A stretch of 64,000 nucleotides of DNA from Evansella sp. LMS18 (GCF_024362785.1 NZ_CP093301.1:4526001-4590000); one strand, 5' to 3'. Numbered from the stretch's first letter, positions 8,601 to 17,625 are shown. A program made the numbers and translations. Notes: generated by a model from the sequence alone, not told the origin.

Positions 8601-9806
8601 ATGAATTATCATGAGAAAGCAAAGATGGGGACCAAATCAGTCTGGGGCGGTGAAAAAGATTATCTCGTCCATGGAGCATCACAGGTGCCGATTGTTCCGA
8701 GTGTAGCGTATACGTATGATGATATGGACGAATGGTACGAGGTTGCGACAGGGAGAAAGAAGGGCCATATTTATGGGCGTAATACAAACCCAACAGTGCA
8801 GGCGTTCGAAGACAAAGTAAAAGTGCTTGAGGGAGCAAAAGCAGCAACAAGTTTTTCTACAGGGATGGCGGCGATCAGCAACACCCTTGATACGTTTCTC
8901 CGCCCTGGAGACAGGATTGTAACAATTAAAGATACGTACGGAGGGACGAACAAAATTTTTACCGAATTCCTACCGCCGAAGGCAATCGAGGTGCAATTCT
9001 GTGAGACAGGGAACCATGAGGAAATAGAGCGGGAAGTGGAGAAAGGCTGTAAAATTCTCTACCTTGAAACGCCAACAAATCCTACCGTGAAAATTACTGA
9101 CATCGAGCGGATGTCCAGAGCAGGTAAAGCCGCTGGCGCTCTTGTCGTTGTCGATAATACGTTTGCCACGCCGGTGAATCAGAACCCGCTCAAGCTGGGA
9201 GCTGATCTTGTCATCCACAGTGCGACTAAGTTTTTAGGCGGACATGCGGACGCACTGGGCGGAATAGTCCTCGGTGATGATGAAGAAATGGTGGAAAAGG
9301 TCTTCCATTACCGTGAAATAAATGGGGCTACAATGGATCCATTCGCGGCATATTTGCTGTTACGAGGCATGAAAACTCTCGATTTGAGAGTGAAACGCCA
9401 GGCTGAGAACGCGATGAAACTGGCTCAGTATCTGCAGAAGACAGACCTCGTTGACGAGGTATTTTATCCTGGACTGCCTACTCATCCGAACCATGATATA
9501 GCGAAAAAACAAATGAGTGGTTTTGGCGGAATGCTTAGCTTCTCTGTAAAAGGAGGCGTGGATACAGTAAGGGATCTCCTCCCGCAGCTGCAGTATTCCC
9601 ACCGGGCAGCGAATCTTGGAGCCGTTGAAACGACTGTAGGACCAGCGAGAACTACAAGCCATATAGAATGTACTCCGGAAGAACGGGCCGCGATGGGTAT
9701 CCCGGAAGGCCTCATCCGCGTATCGTGCGGGATAGAGGATGCAGAAGATATTATTAACGATTTCGACCAGGCGTTTTCTTACGTGAAAAATGTTGTGAAA
9801 ATATGA
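8601..9806 (+). CDS. cystathionine gamma-synthase/lyase-family PLP enzyme
   Basis: A 401-residue fold-type I PLP enzyme of the Cys/Met metabolism family. The PLP lysine is K210 in SATKFLGGH. Other family marks are YGRNTNPT, SFSTGMAAI, YLETPTNPT and the C-terminal RVSCGIED. Members catalyse gamma-replacement or elimination on homoserine or cysteine derivatives, and sequence alone does not settle which. The ATG at 8601 is chosen because ACGAGGAG lies 8 nt upstream; a GTG at 8592 overlaps that site. The position between two M24 paralogs suggests a shared catabolic route, perhaps acting on the amino acid they release. Confidence 0.85.
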   Translation: MNYHEKAKMGTKSVWGGEKDYLVHGASQVPIVPSVAYTYDDMDEWYEVATGRKKGHIYGRNTNPTVQAFEDKVKVLEGAKAATSFSTGMAAISNTLDTFLRPGDRIVTIKDTYGGTNKIFTEFLPPKAIEVQFCETGNHEEIEREVEKGCKILYLETPTNPTVKITDIERMSRAGKAAGALVVVDNTFATPVNQNPLKLGADLVIHSATKFLGGHADALGGIVLGDDEEMVEKVFHYREINGATMDPFAAYLLLRGMKTLDLRVKRQAENAMKLAQYLQKTDLVDEVFYPGLPTHPNHDIAKKQMSGFGGMLSFSVKGGVDTVRDLLPQLQYSHRAANLGAVETTVGPARTTSHIECTPEERAAMGIPEGLIRVSCGIEDAEDIINDFDQAFSYVKNVVKI

Positions 9807-9820
9807 TTACCAGGTAAAAT

Positions 9821-9857
9821 AAATCCCGGCAGAGGCAGAAACTTCTGCCGGGGATTT
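9821..9857 (+). terminator. intrinsic-type hairpin after the PLP enzyme
   Basis: The arms AAATCCCGGCAGA and TCTGCCGGGGATTT lie 14 nt after the stop. The T-run is only the end of the stem, so termination may be partial. It separates the second M24 gene from the PLP gene. Confidence 0.55.
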
Positions 9858-9905
9858 CGGCATACAGGGGGGACAACTAAGTCTGACAAAAAGGCAGGGA
9901 TCAGC

Positions 9906-11132
9906 ATGTTTTCGAATGAGGAGTATAATGACAGAATCCGCAAAACGAAACAGAAAATGGAATCGGAAGGTATTGAAGTTTTGCTGATAACTAATCCGGC
10001 GAATATGAATTATCTCACTGGATATGACGGATGGGCTTTTTACGTGCATCAGCTGTTAATTGTCGCCTTGGAGCTCGATGAGCCGATATGGGCAGGAAGG
10101 CAAATGGATGCAAACGGGGCTAAAATGACAACCTGGCTGAAGCCAGAAAATATTATTTCGTATACGGATGAGTACGTTCAGTCGGCGGAAAGACATCCGA
10201 TGGACTTTGTCTGCAGCATTTTGAAGGACAAAAGGCTCCTTGGAAAATCTATTGCCGCCGAGCTTGATACGTATTATTTCTCCTCATTATGTTACGAACG
10301 TTTGCAGAAAGGCATGCCGGATGTCCATTTTAAAAATGGCACAGGGCTTGTGAACCATATCCGGATGATTAAGTCGGATACAGAGATTGAGTATATGAAA
10401 AGAGCAGCAAGACTTGTGGAAAACGCGATGCGTACCGGTGTCGATTCCCTAGCACCTGGTGTCAGAGAGTGTGATGTGGCGGCCGATATTTACCACGCGC
10501 AAATCTCGGGCACAGAAGAATTCGGCGGTGACTACCCTGCAATCGTACCGCTTATGCCATCAGGCAAAAAGACTTCTTCCCCTCATTTAACATGGACCGA
10601 TGAAAGATATAAGCCAGACGATACCGTTATCCTAGAACTTGCAGGATGTTATAAACGATACCATTCGCCACTGGCGCGAACGATTATATTAGGTCAGCCT
10701 TCGCTTCACGTAAGAGAGCTGGCTGATGTGGTACTGGAAGGGCTGAATGAGACACTTGCGATTATAAGGCCGGGGATCACGTGTGAGATGGTGGAAGAAA
10801 AATGGCGAAAAACGATAGCAAAGCATGGTTATCAGAAAGATTCCAGAATCGGATATTCCGTGGGCCTCAATTATCCGCCGGACTGGGGGGAGCATACAGC
10901 AAGCCTGAGACAGGGAGACAAAACGATTCTGCAGCCAAATATGACCTTTCACATCATTCCAGGAATCTGGTTTGAAGACTATGGGGTGGAATTCAGCGAA
11001 ACTTTTCGGGTAACTGAAACCGGATGCGAAATCCTTGCAAATTTCCCGCGAGATCTGATTTGTAAAACAGAGGATGTTCCTTCCATTCCGTTTATTAACC
11101 ATTTAAACGACGGGGATGGGGCTGGTATATAA
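9906..11132 (+). CDS. second M24-family ectoine hydrolase-like protein
   Basis: A 408-residue paralog of the protein at 7185-8387. It shares NPANMNYLTGYDGW, GDYPAIVPLMPSGKK and LNYPPDWGEHTASLRQGDK. The M24 metal aspartates are again lost (ELAGCYKRYHSPLARTI), so it is probably a metal-free hydrolase of the creatinase/DoeA type. Of the two paralogs it looks slightly closer to classical ectoine hydrolase (NMNYLTGYDGW). CAGGGA sits 6 nt before the ATG. The hairpin upstream and a 99-bp gap suggest it may also be expressed separately. Two copies could act on different cyclic compounds, for example ectoine and hydroxyectoine; that is inference. Confidence 0.65.
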   Translation: MFSNEEYNDRIRKTKQKMESEGIEVLLITNPANMNYLTGYDGWAFYVHQLLIVALELDEPIWAGRQMDANGAKMTTWLKPENIISYTDEYVQSAERHPMDFVCSILKDKRLLGKSIAAELDTYYFSSLCYERLQKGMPDVHFKNGTGLVNHIRMIKSDTEIEYMKRAARLVENAMRTGVDSLAPGVRECDVAADIYHAQISGTEEFGGDYPAIVPLMPSGKKTSSPHLTWTDERYKPDDTVILELAGCYKRYHSPLARTIILGQPSLHVRELADVVLEGLNETLAIIRPGITCEMVEEKWRKTIAKHGYQKDSRIGYSVGLNYPPDWGEHTASLRQGDKTILQPNMTFHIIPGIWFEDYGVEFSETFRVTETGCEILANFPRDLICKTEDVPSIPFINHLNDGDGAGI

Positions 11133-11150
11133 ATATCAAATAACGAAAGC

Positions 11151-11188
11151 GGGAACGAAGATATGACTTCGTTCCCGTTTCATTTTTT
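11151..11188 (+). terminator. intrinsic terminator closing the M24 island
   Basis: The perfect arms GGGAACGAAG and CTTCGTTCCC are followed by a T-rich tail. Confidence 0.85.
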
Positions 11189-11286
11189 TCGTCACTAAAT
11201 ACCCAATTTTTTCAGTTAGATTAAATGCAAGCATGTACATAAGACTTAAAAACAATGGCACCTTAATATTACAGGAGGTGTTTTTT

Positions 11287-11781
11287 TTGAATAGAAAACA
11301 ATCAGGTTTATTTTTATACATCACAGTGTTAATCGGGTTGTTCCTGCTCCCGTTTGCCATATATAAACGTTCATTTAAAGATTGGATTGTCGTTTATCTT
11401 GTAAGCTGTATCGGCAATTACTTTTCAGACCGGCTTCTTGTTTCGAAAGGCTATTTAAAGTATAAAGTCAGGCCATTCAAGGATAAGTTCGCCATTCACC
11501 TTCCATTTGACTTCATTCAGTATCCTTTGCTGCTCTTATACTTTAACCAGTGGACACTGAACAGCAAACCTGCAGGCATATTACTGAAGGCTTTTGTTGT
11601 TATTATTCCGCAAATTCTCATTGAAACGTTTGCTGAAAAGAAAACAGATTTAATCACGTGGCGAAAGGGATGGACTTGGCGCCAATCATTTATATCAATG
11701 TTTATTAAGTTCATGCTGTGCAGGCTCATTATTGGAATGGTAAGAAAGATGAATACGAAGAAGGTCTCCACATTAACTTAG
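11287..11781 (+). CDS. CBO0543-family membrane protein
   Basis: A 164-residue protein with about four or five membrane segments and the conserved family blocks FKDWIVVYLVS, YPLLLLYFNQWT, AEKKTDLITWRKGWTWRQSF and RLIIGMVR. The family is common in spore-forming Firmicutes and has no established function. The TTG at 11287 is preferred because AGGAGGTG lies 6 nt upstream. An upstream ATG at 11233 would place that site inside the coding region. Confidence 0.8.
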   Translation: MNRKQSGLFLYITVLIGLFLLPFAIYKRSFKDWIVVYLVSCIGNYFSDRLLVSKGYLKYKVRPFKDKFAIHLPFDFIQYPLLLLYFNQWTLNSKPAGILLKAFVVIIPQILIETFAEKKTDLITWRKGWTWRQSFISMFIKFMLCRLIIGMVRKMNTKKVSTLT

Positions 11782-11858
11782 CGCCGCTGTATGTCCATAG
11801 TAAAGTAAACAGGGGGCAGCATAATTTCCTGACAAGCTGCACCACGGAAATGCACTGA

Positions 11859-12353
11859 TTACAGTCCTGCTCCCTTCACCTTTTTCTTTCGTCGCGTTTC
11901 AAAAACAAGAATCCCTCCGAGAGTAATCATGGCAGCAGCTATGAGATTCCAGACCACATCGTATAAAATCACGTTGTCCACATATCTAATCTGATGGATT
12001 CTCATTATTTTATGCTGAACCGTCCCGTCGTAAAACTGAAACACGCCTGCCCCCAGGAGAATCCCACCGATCCAGCGTTTCATCCAGAACCCGTTCCGGC
12101 GGCGCAGGTCGGCGAACAGAAATAATCCTCCGACCGTGGCAAACCAGCTGAAAGCATGAAACCAGCCATCAGAAACAAGACCTGCAGCGGTGGTTGATCT
12201 GTCGTAAAAATGATGCCAGTGCAGAAGCTGGTGAAAAACTGTTTCATCAAAAAAAGCGACCAGACCTAAGCCGAATAATATACCAGCCCAGAGGTTCCTT
12301 TTGGAATACATGTTCCGGTCAGCAAAGTTTTTTGTATTTGACATCTTATCCAT
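11859..12353 (-). CDS. DUF2243 membrane protein
   Basis: A 164-residue protein with four membrane segments and the conserved histidine-rich motif FFDETVFHQLLHWHHFY in the first helix and loop. A related GAGVFQFYDGTVQHK repeat follows in the third. This matches DUF2243 (COG4329), function unknown; the paired histidines could bind a metal. AGGAGGGG precedes the ATG and overlaps the stop of the DUF421 gene upstream, so the two are probably co-transcribed. Confidence 0.8.
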   Translation of the reverse strand: MDKMSNTKNFADRNMYSKRNLWAGILFGLGLVAFFDETVFHQLLHWHHFYDRSTTAAGLVSDGWFHAFSWFATVGGLFLFADLRRRNGFWMKRWIGGILLGAGVFQFYDGTVQHKIMRIHQIRYVDNVILYDVVWNLIAAAMITLGGILVFETRRKKKVKGAGL

Positions 12354-12362
12354 TGCCCCTCC

Positions 12363-13055
12363 TTAAAGTGCGTCTTCAATAATTCCGCTCCACTGATCAA
12401 TGTACAGAGTTCCGTCGCTCTGCAGCTGGGCAAGAAGCACTTCTTTTAAATGCTTTACTCCTTGTTTATCCAGCTCCTTAAGCAGCCAGTCCCTCGTTAA
12501 TTGCAGCTCTTTCAAGGTTCCATCCATAATATGCCCCTCAATGACAAGCACACGTGGTTCCTGCTGGGGTTTGGAGTGAAGGTCATTTACCGTGGCATTA
12601 CTGGCACTTTTTTTCTTTAAAACACTGAGATCTCCTGTAGTCTCAAGCACGGCAAGCTGAATTTCATCCAGTCTGAAATTACCGCCTTTTCTGAGAAGTA
12701 CCATCACATTATGAACAGTCAGGTTCTCTTTTCGCATTTCTTCTTCACGAAGTCTGCCGTTTTCTATTAAAATCGTTGGTTTACTTTCAAAGACACGCCG
12801 AAGCATTAGATTTTTTCTGCTGAGAGCACTCTGAAGAACAGGGAGCAGCCCCCAGACAGACACAGCTACAAGGGCGTTAACCGGACGTATTTCCGGTTCA
12901 ATAACCATGCTTGCGGTAAAGTTACCGATAGTTATTCCAACGATATAATCAAAGTATGTAAGCTGAGCCACCTGTTTTTTCCCCATTAACCGGGTCAGGA
13001 GGAACAGATACAAAAAGCTTAATAAAGCCTTAATGAAAAAACCTGAATCATACAT
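12363..13055 (-). CDS. DUF421 (YetF-family) membrane protein
   Basis: A 230-residue protein with three N-terminal membrane segments followed by a cytosolic DUF421 region (FESKPTILIENGRLREEEM, LRKGGNFRLDEIQLAVLETTG). B. subtilis YetF, YdfR and YrbG belong here. It is the first gene of a DUF421-DUF2243 pair and is divergent from a DUF4363 gene 78 bp away, a partner often found beside DUF421 in bacilli. GGGGGG upstream of the ATG serves as the binding site. Confidence 0.85.
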   Translation of the reverse strand: MYDSGFFIKALLSFLYLFLLTRLMGKKQVAQLTYFDYIVGITIGNFTASMVIEPEIRPVNALVAVSVWGLLPVLQSALSRKNLMLRRVFESKPTILIENGRLREEEMRKENLTVHNVMVLLRKGGNFRLDEIQLAVLETTGDLSVLKKKSASNATVNDLHSKPQQEPRVLVIEGHIMDGTLKELQLTRDWLLKELDKQGVKHLKEVLLAQLQSDGTLYIDQWSGIIEDAL

Positions 13056-13132
13056 CGCCTGGCCCCCCTATAACATACTGCCCTTATTATTGGACAAAAT
13101 AGAAAAAATAAACAAAACAAGGGGGGTCCTGT

Positions 13133-13495
13133 ATGAAAGTTTTGAAAAACAGGCTGTTCATCACCTCATTAACCGCTGTCATTATAGCGATTGCGAGCTG
13201 GCTTCATACCACTTACGAAACTGCAGATAATCCTCTGTCAAGGCAGGCAGAAACAGTCTGGCATCTTGTGGAAGAAGAAAACTGGGAAGAGGCTGAAAAG
13301 GAAGCGGAAATTCTTTGGGAACTGTTTGAAGATAAACGATGGAAAATGGAGTTCTTCGGGCCGGTCGAGCATGTTACTGTAGCCAGGTATAAAGTTATTT
13401 CTCTGATGGAATCGGTCAGAAGCAGAAACGAAGAAACATCCCTTGAACTGCTTGCTAAATTAAAAGCTAGGTTTGATGAGTTTGTTATCTTTTAA
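13133..13495 (+). CDS. DUF4363 family protein
   Basis: A 120-residue protein with one N-terminal membrane segment (about 8-24) and a soluble helical domain. The repeated W..EE.W pattern in VWHLVEEENWEEAEKEAEIL is typical of DUF4363. It is probably anchored with the helical domain outside. AAGGGGGG lies 6 nt upstream of the ATG. It is divergent from DUF421 and probably works with it; the function is unknown. Confidence 0.8.
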   Translation: MKVLKNRLFITSLTAVIIAIASWLHTTYETADNPLSRQAETVWHLVEEENWEEAEKEAEILWELFEDKRWKMEFFGPVEHVTVARYKVISLMESVRSRNEETSLELLAKLKARFDEFVIF

Positions 13496-13627
13496 TTATT
13501 TTCAGTAAGCCGTACCTTATAAGGCTTAAGTCAGGCCGGAAATTGACTGTTTACCCGTTCAGAATGTAAACTTTAAAACAGAAATACATATATTTTGCCA
13601 CATACATTCCGAAGGGGGAAAAGATTT

Positions 13628-14473
13628 ATGACAGCAAAAAATTTAGCAGACACCGTAACATTGCATAACGGGGTGAAAATGCCATGGTTCGGACTTGGTG
13701 TTTTTAAAGTAAAGGACGGGAATGAAGCAGTCAGCTCTGTCCGCACCGCAATTAAGCATGGGTACAGAAGCATTGATACTGCGGCAATTTACAAAAACGA
13801 AGAAGGAACAGGGCAGGGGATCCGGGAAGGAATGGAGGCTGCCGGGATATCAAGAGAGGAGTTATTTGTCACTTCGAAAGTGTGGAACTCTGATCTTGGT
13901 TACGAGTCTGCCATCCGGGCTTATGAAGAAAGCCTGGAAAGACTCGGGCTTGACTACCTGGATTTATACTTAATTCACTGGCCTGTTGAGGGCAAGTATA
14001 AGGACGCCTGGAGAGCACTTGAAAAGCTGTATAAAGACGGACGGGTAAAAGCAATTGGTGTGAGCAACTTCCACATACATCACCTGGAGGATTTACTGAA
14101 GGAAGCCGAAATTACGCCGATGGTTAACCAGGTTGAGTACCATCCACGTCTGACTCAAAAAGAGCTTCATGCTTTCTGTAAGGAAAACGGCATACAGCTG
14201 GAAGCATGGTCTCCATTAATGCAGGGCGAGCTCTTAAACAATGAAGTACTTCAGGAAATCGGCGAAAAATACGGCAAATCATCAGCTCAGGTGATTTTGC
14301 GCTGGGATCTGCAGAATGAAGTTGTAACTATTCCAAAATCTGTGAAAGAGCACCGTATAAGGGAAAACGCAGACGTGTTTGATTTTGAGTTGTCAGATGT
14401 AGAAATGAACAGCATTAACGAACTGAACGAAGACCGCCGGGTAGGACCAGACCCTGATAATTTTGATTTCTAA
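13628..14473 (+). CDS. yvgN: aldo/keto reductase YvgN (glyoxal/methylglyoxal reductase)
   Basis: A 281-residue NADPH-dependent aldo/keto reductase. It is very close to B. subtilis YvgN through its whole length (TVTLHNGVKMPWFGLGVFKV, YRSIDTAAIYKNEEGTGQGI, LYLIHWPVEGKYKDAWRALE). The catalytic tetrad is visible: Asp in SIDTA, Tyr in AIYKN, Lys in TSKVWN and His in LIHWP. It probably detoxifies glyoxal and methylglyoxal. The ATG at 13628 has GAAGGGGG 10 nt upstream and matches the family start. An ATG at 13595 has no such site. Confidence 0.9.
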   Translation: MTAKNLADTVTLHNGVKMPWFGLGVFKVKDGNEAVSSVRTAIKHGYRSIDTAAIYKNEEGTGQGIREGMEAAGISREELFVTSKVWNSDLGYESAIRAYEESLERLGLDYLDLYLIHWPVEGKYKDAWRALEKLYKDGRVKAIGVSNFHIHHLEDLLKEAEITPMVNQVEYHPRLTQKELHAFCKENGIQLEAWSPLMQGELLNNEVLQEIGEKYGKSSAQVILRWDLQNEVVTIPKSVKEHRIRENADVFDFELSDVEMNSINELNEDRRVGPDPDNFDF

Positions 14474-14521
14474 TTTTTTTGGATGTATACTCCTGGCTGG
14501 TTAATGCGAAAAATATAATAA

Positions 14522-14550
14522 TTGACAGGGCATTAAAATATACTTATGAT
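14522..14550 (+). promoter_or_regulatory. sigma-A promoter of the manganese riboswitch
   Basis: A consensus TTGACA (14522-14527), a 17-nt spacer and TATGAT (14545-14550). Transcription should start near 14557, just ahead of the riboswitch. Confidence 0.85.
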
Positions 14551-14573
14551 AGTTTTATACAGCTGAATATTCT

Positions 14574-14742
14574 CTTAAAGGGGAGTAGCTTTTACTGCAT
14601 AGTCGTCATTTCGGAGGTTTCCTCCCGGCTGTGCCGGCAACGTGACGTTGTTAGCAAGACCTTTACCGGAAGCAGGTAAAGGTACATTCACACTATTAAT
14701 CAACCTTTACCATTTCATAGATGGTAAAGGTTTTTTGTTTTT
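14574..14742 (+). ncRNA. yybP-ykoY manganese riboswitch with terminator
   Basis: The leader opens with AAAGGGGAGTAGC, holds TGCCGGCAACGTGAC and closes the aptamer with AGCAAGACCTTTACC, all hallmarks of the yybP-ykoY class, which senses Mn2+. After it, ACCTTTACC can pair with GGTAAAGGT (14659-14683), or the later arms AACCTTTACCAT and ATGGTAAAGGTT (14702-14731) form a terminator followed by TTTTTT. This is transcription-level control, normally switched on by Mn2+. The only gene downstream is a YrzF-like kinase, not the usual Mn exporter. Confidence 0.9.
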
Positions 14743-14841
14743 AAAAAAGGGGCTGAGACCGTGTATTTTGATTGGCTTTCGGTTGTGTAAACAGAGTGGA
14801 ATGGAATGAACAGCTGCCACCACAAATCAGGGGGTATAACT

Positions 14842-15495
14842 ATGGCCAACTATAATAAATTAGCCGAAAGTGTAAAGTATAAAAAAATCGGCAGAAGGAC
14901 TTTCCTGGCAGAAAAAGATAACCAACTTCAGCTTTTGGGGAAAGGTCGGAGCGCTTTTGTTTTTTCAGTTCCCGGAACTGGCAAAGCTTTGAAAGTATTT
15001 TTCCCGGAGTTTGTTTCTGTTGCGAAAGAAGAAGCAGAAATCTACCGGCGTCTTACAGGAGTTTCTTATTTTCCCCATCTGTATGAAGCCGGAGCAAACT
15101 ATCTCGTCATCGACCTCATTGTCGGGAAGACGTTTTTCAGCTGTGCTGCCGCTGGGACTCAGATCAGGCCGGAGTATATTAAGGAAGTAGACGACGCGAT
15201 TAAGCTTGCAAGAGAAAAGGGATTGAATCCTTCTGATATTCATTTAAGGAATATATTTATAACAACGGACAGTGAAGTTAAACTGATTGATGTAGCCCGC
15301 TTCCGGCAGAGTAAGGTCTGCTCTCAGTGGAATGATCTGAAAACAGCATATTATAAATTTTATCATCACAAGCTTTTTCCGAAGAAAATTCCTGCTTACT
15401 TATTAAATACGATCGCTTTTTTGTACAAAAAGAATTATTTAGAGAGACTGCTCTCAAGAAAGTCGCCGAAATGGAAGGGAAGACAGGCTGGATGA
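14842..15495 (+). CDS. YrzF-like protein kinase-fold protein
   Basis: A 217-residue kinase-like protein resembling the putative Ser/Thr kinase YrzF. It has a glycine-rich loop (LLGKGRSAFVFSV), a lysine in ALKVFF, a Glu in EEAEIYRRL, a catalytic loop NPSDIHLRNIFI and a metal-site variant LIDVAR in place of DFG. The kinase fold is therefore complete though atypical. A CAGGGGGT site lies 7 nt before the ATG at 14842. It is about 100 bp downstream of a manganese riboswitch terminator. Mn2+ is a common kinase cofactor, but control by Mn is inference. Confidence 0.75.
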   Translation: MANYNKLAESVKYKKIGRRTFLAEKDNQLQLLGKGRSAFVFSVPGTGKALKVFFPEFVSVAKEEAEIYRRLTGVSYFPHLYEAGANYLVIDLIVGKTFFSCAAAGTQIRPEYIKEVDDAIKLAREKGLNPSDIHLRNIFITTDSEVKLIDVARFRQSKVCSQWNDLKTAYYKFYHHKLFPKKIPAYLLNTIAFLYKKNYLERLLSRKSPKWKGRQAG

Positions 15496-15530
15496 GCTGA
15501 GAAAAGGGGAGGAGGAGGGGTGGGAAGTTG

Positions 15531-15620
15531 GTTTATCGGCGAAAAAGTTGTTTTATTGGCGAAACCGGTGCTTTTATCGGCGAAATTCCATTTTTATCGG
15601 CGAACCGCCAATATATGCAA
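15531..15620 (+). repeat. four-unit TTTATCGGCGAA array, copy 1
   Basis: Four units of TTTATCGGCGAAA or TTTATTGGCGAAA recur every 20-21 nt from about 15532 and close with CGCCAATATAT, which pairs back to a unit. A second array with the same number, spacing and closing motif lies at 40201-40288. The spacers are 6-8 nt and vary, so this is not a CRISPR array. Confidence 0.75.
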
Positions 15621-15703
15621 TAAATCCCTAGCTTCACTGCCAACAAACCAGGCCCAGACACAAAAAAACAGGCCCGCGCGCAGGCCTGCTCAACTCAATC
15701 AAA

Positions 15704-16687
15704 TTAATATACTTTATCGCCGTTAAAAATAGAGTTTTTCACAATCACATAATCGACGTGACGAATCGCATCAAGTGTGCTGCCGCCAGCGTAAGAAATT
15801 GAAGACTGGAGATCCTGTTCCATTTCTGTCAGGGTGTCCTGCAAAGGACCTTTATAATCAACGAACATTTTCTTGCCTTCTACGTTTCTTTTTTCGCCTT
15901 TTTGGAATTCGGAAGCGGACCCGAAATATTCCTTATATTTTTTACCGTCTTTTTCCACTGTTTCACCTGGGGATTCTTCGTGGCCGGCAAATAAAGAACC
16001 GATCATTACCATTGTCGCGCCAAACCGGATGGACTTGGCAATATCACCATGAGTACGGATGCCGCCGTCCGCGATAATTGGCTTGCTGGCTGCACGGGAG
16101 CACCATCTGAGGGCAGCAAGCTGCCATCCGCCAGTACCAAATCCAGTTTTGATCTTCGTAATACAAACCTTCCCGGGGCCGATTCCAACCTTCGTTGCGT
16201 CTGCGCCGGCATGCTCAAGTTCCCGCACGGCTTCAGGAGTACCTACATTTCCTGCGATGACGAAGCTCTCAGGAAGGTGTTTTTTAATGTGCTGGATCAT
16301 ATCGATTACGGCATTAGAATGGCCGTGGGCGATGTCAATCGTTATAAATTCAGGTGTAATTTGCTCAGAAGCAAGCTGCTCTACAAATTGGTATTCTTCC
16401 TCTTTTACACCAACACTGATAGAGGCGATTAAGCCGCGGGAATGCATTTCTTTTGTGAAACCAATGCGCTTTTCCGGCTCAAATCGATGCATAATATAGA
16501 AATAGCCGTTTTCAGCTAAAGTTGTTGCAATGTTCTCATCTATAATTGTCTGCATATTTGCCGGTACAACAGGCAGTTTAAAAGTATGTCCTCCAAGTTC
16601 CACTGTTGTATCACATTCAGATCGGCTGTTTACTACACATCTTGCAGGAATCAATTGAATATCTTCATAATCGAATACGTTATCCAT
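15704..16687 (-). CDS. guaC: GMP reductase
   Basis: A 327-residue enzyme of the IMPDH/GMPR family, converting GMP to IMP with NADPH for purine salvage. Visible motifs are the N-terminal [10 protein letters not shown], the active-site loop [20 protein letters not shown] with its catalytic cysteine, and [15 protein letters not shown]. It lacks CBS domains, as expected for GuaC. AGGAGTGG lies upstream of the ATG. It is divergent from the RNase H-like gene. I see no purine riboswitch in its 220-bp upstream gap. Confidence 0.93.
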   Translation of the reverse strand: MDNVFDYEDIQLIPARCVVNSRSECDTTVELGGHTFKLPVVPANMQTIIDENIATTLAENGYFYIMHRFEPEKRIGFTKEMHSRGLIASISVGVKEEEYQFVEQLASEQITPEFITIDIAHGHSNAVIDMIQHIKKHLPESFVIAGNVGTPEAVRELEHAGADATKVGIGPGKVCITKIKTGFGTGGWQLAALRWCSRAASKPIIADGGIRTHGDIAKSIRFGATMVMIGSLFAGHEESPGETVEKDGKKYKEYFGSASEFQKGEKRNVEGKKMFVDYKGPLQDTLTEMEQDLQSSISYAGGSTLDAIRHVDYVIVKNSIFNGDKVY

Positions 16688-16908
16688 GAGAAACCACTCC
16701 TAAACACGAATATTTAAAATCAATATCTTTATAATTGTTCGTCCCTAGAGTACTTTACCGCATTTTGAACAGTATGTCAAAATATTTTTAGCGGGTCATC
16801 TTTAGTATATTCGAATGGAAAAAATCGTTTAGCGGGAATAGACAATGTTAATTAGTACATAAACAGCAGGGGTATTATAAAAAGAGACCATTATAAAGGG
16901 GGATAATT

Positions 16909-17568
16909 ATGATTTTGAGAATTGAGCTGCAGTATAAGACTAAAAAAGGGACGGAAACAGTCTTCAGTTCAGAAGAAATGCCTGCGGAAAAAGCGCACTT
17001 GATCGGGGAGGATCTGCTAAAAACCGGACGTGCTAAAGAGCTGAAGTTCATCGATAAATACGATAGTTCCATGACAATGAAAGAGCTGAAGAAATACCTT
17101 GAAGGTGTGAAAACAGAACCCCACAACCTCACCGTTTATTTTGACGGAGGGTTTGATATACAAACGAAGAAGTCAGGTCTTGGTTGTGTCATTTATTACG
17201 AGCAGAATGGGAAGGCACTAAGGCTGCGGAGAAATGCTTTAGTAACGGAACTGGATTCTAATAATGAAGCGGAATATGCAGCCATTCATCTGGCTTTGCT
17301 GGAACTGATGGAGTTAGGTGCCCATCATCTCCCAGTCCGCTTCATTGGAGATTCCCAGGTGGTCATTAATCAGCTGAAAGGGGAATGGGCTGTTTACGAG
17401 GAAGAATTCAATAAATGGATTGACCGGATAGAGGAAAAACTGGATAAAATGGGCCTGGATGCTGAATATGAACTAGTATCGAGAAAAGAGAACAAAGAAG
17501 CGGATCAGCTGGCCACACAGGCATTAAAAGAGATTGAAATAATGAGTACAATGGAAATAGAAAAATAA
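16909..17568 (+). CDS. RNase HI-family protein (YpeP-like)
   Basis: A 219-residue protein with an N-terminal domain of about 75 residues and a C-terminal RNase HI fold (about 77-205). All four acidic residues look intact: Asp in YFDGGF, Glu in NNEAEY, Asp in IGDSQV and Asp in KEADQLA. It may therefore cleave RNA in RNA-DNA hybrids. The layout resembles B. subtilis YpeP. AAGGGGG precedes the ATG by 7 nt. A terminator follows directly. Confidence 0.8.
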   Translation: MILRIELQYKTKKGTETVFSSEEMPAEKAHLIGEDLLKTGRAKELKFIDKYDSSMTMKELKKYLEGVKTEPHNLTVYFDGGFDIQTKKSGLGCVIYYEQNGKALRLRRNALVTELDSNNEAEYAAIHLALLELMELGAHHLPVRFIGDSQVVINQLKGEWAVYEEEFNKWIDRIEEKLDKMGLDAEYELVSRKENKEADQLATQALKEIEIMSTMEIEK

Positions 17569-17587
17569 CATGCACCTCCCAGGAGTC

Positions 17588-17625
17588 ATAAAAACTGTGT
17601 CTTTTAATTGAGGCACAGTTTTCTT
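17588..17625 (+). terminator. intrinsic terminator after the RNase H-like gene
   Basis: The arms AAAACTGTG and CACAGTTTT are followed by a T-rich tail. Confidence 0.75.

Noticed and set aside
14479-14679. A 66-codon ORF after yvgN
   Set aside because: It runs through the promoter and the manganese riboswitch aptamer and has no ribosome binding site.
15531-15620. Possible CRISPR array
   Set aside because: Units are 12-14 nt with 6-8 nt between them, far too short for repeats and spacers, and no cas gene is near.
16688-16908. Purine riboswitch before guaC
   Set aside because: The gap lacks the TATAAT...TTTCTAC...CCGTAAAT pattern seen before the permease at 23909-24076.
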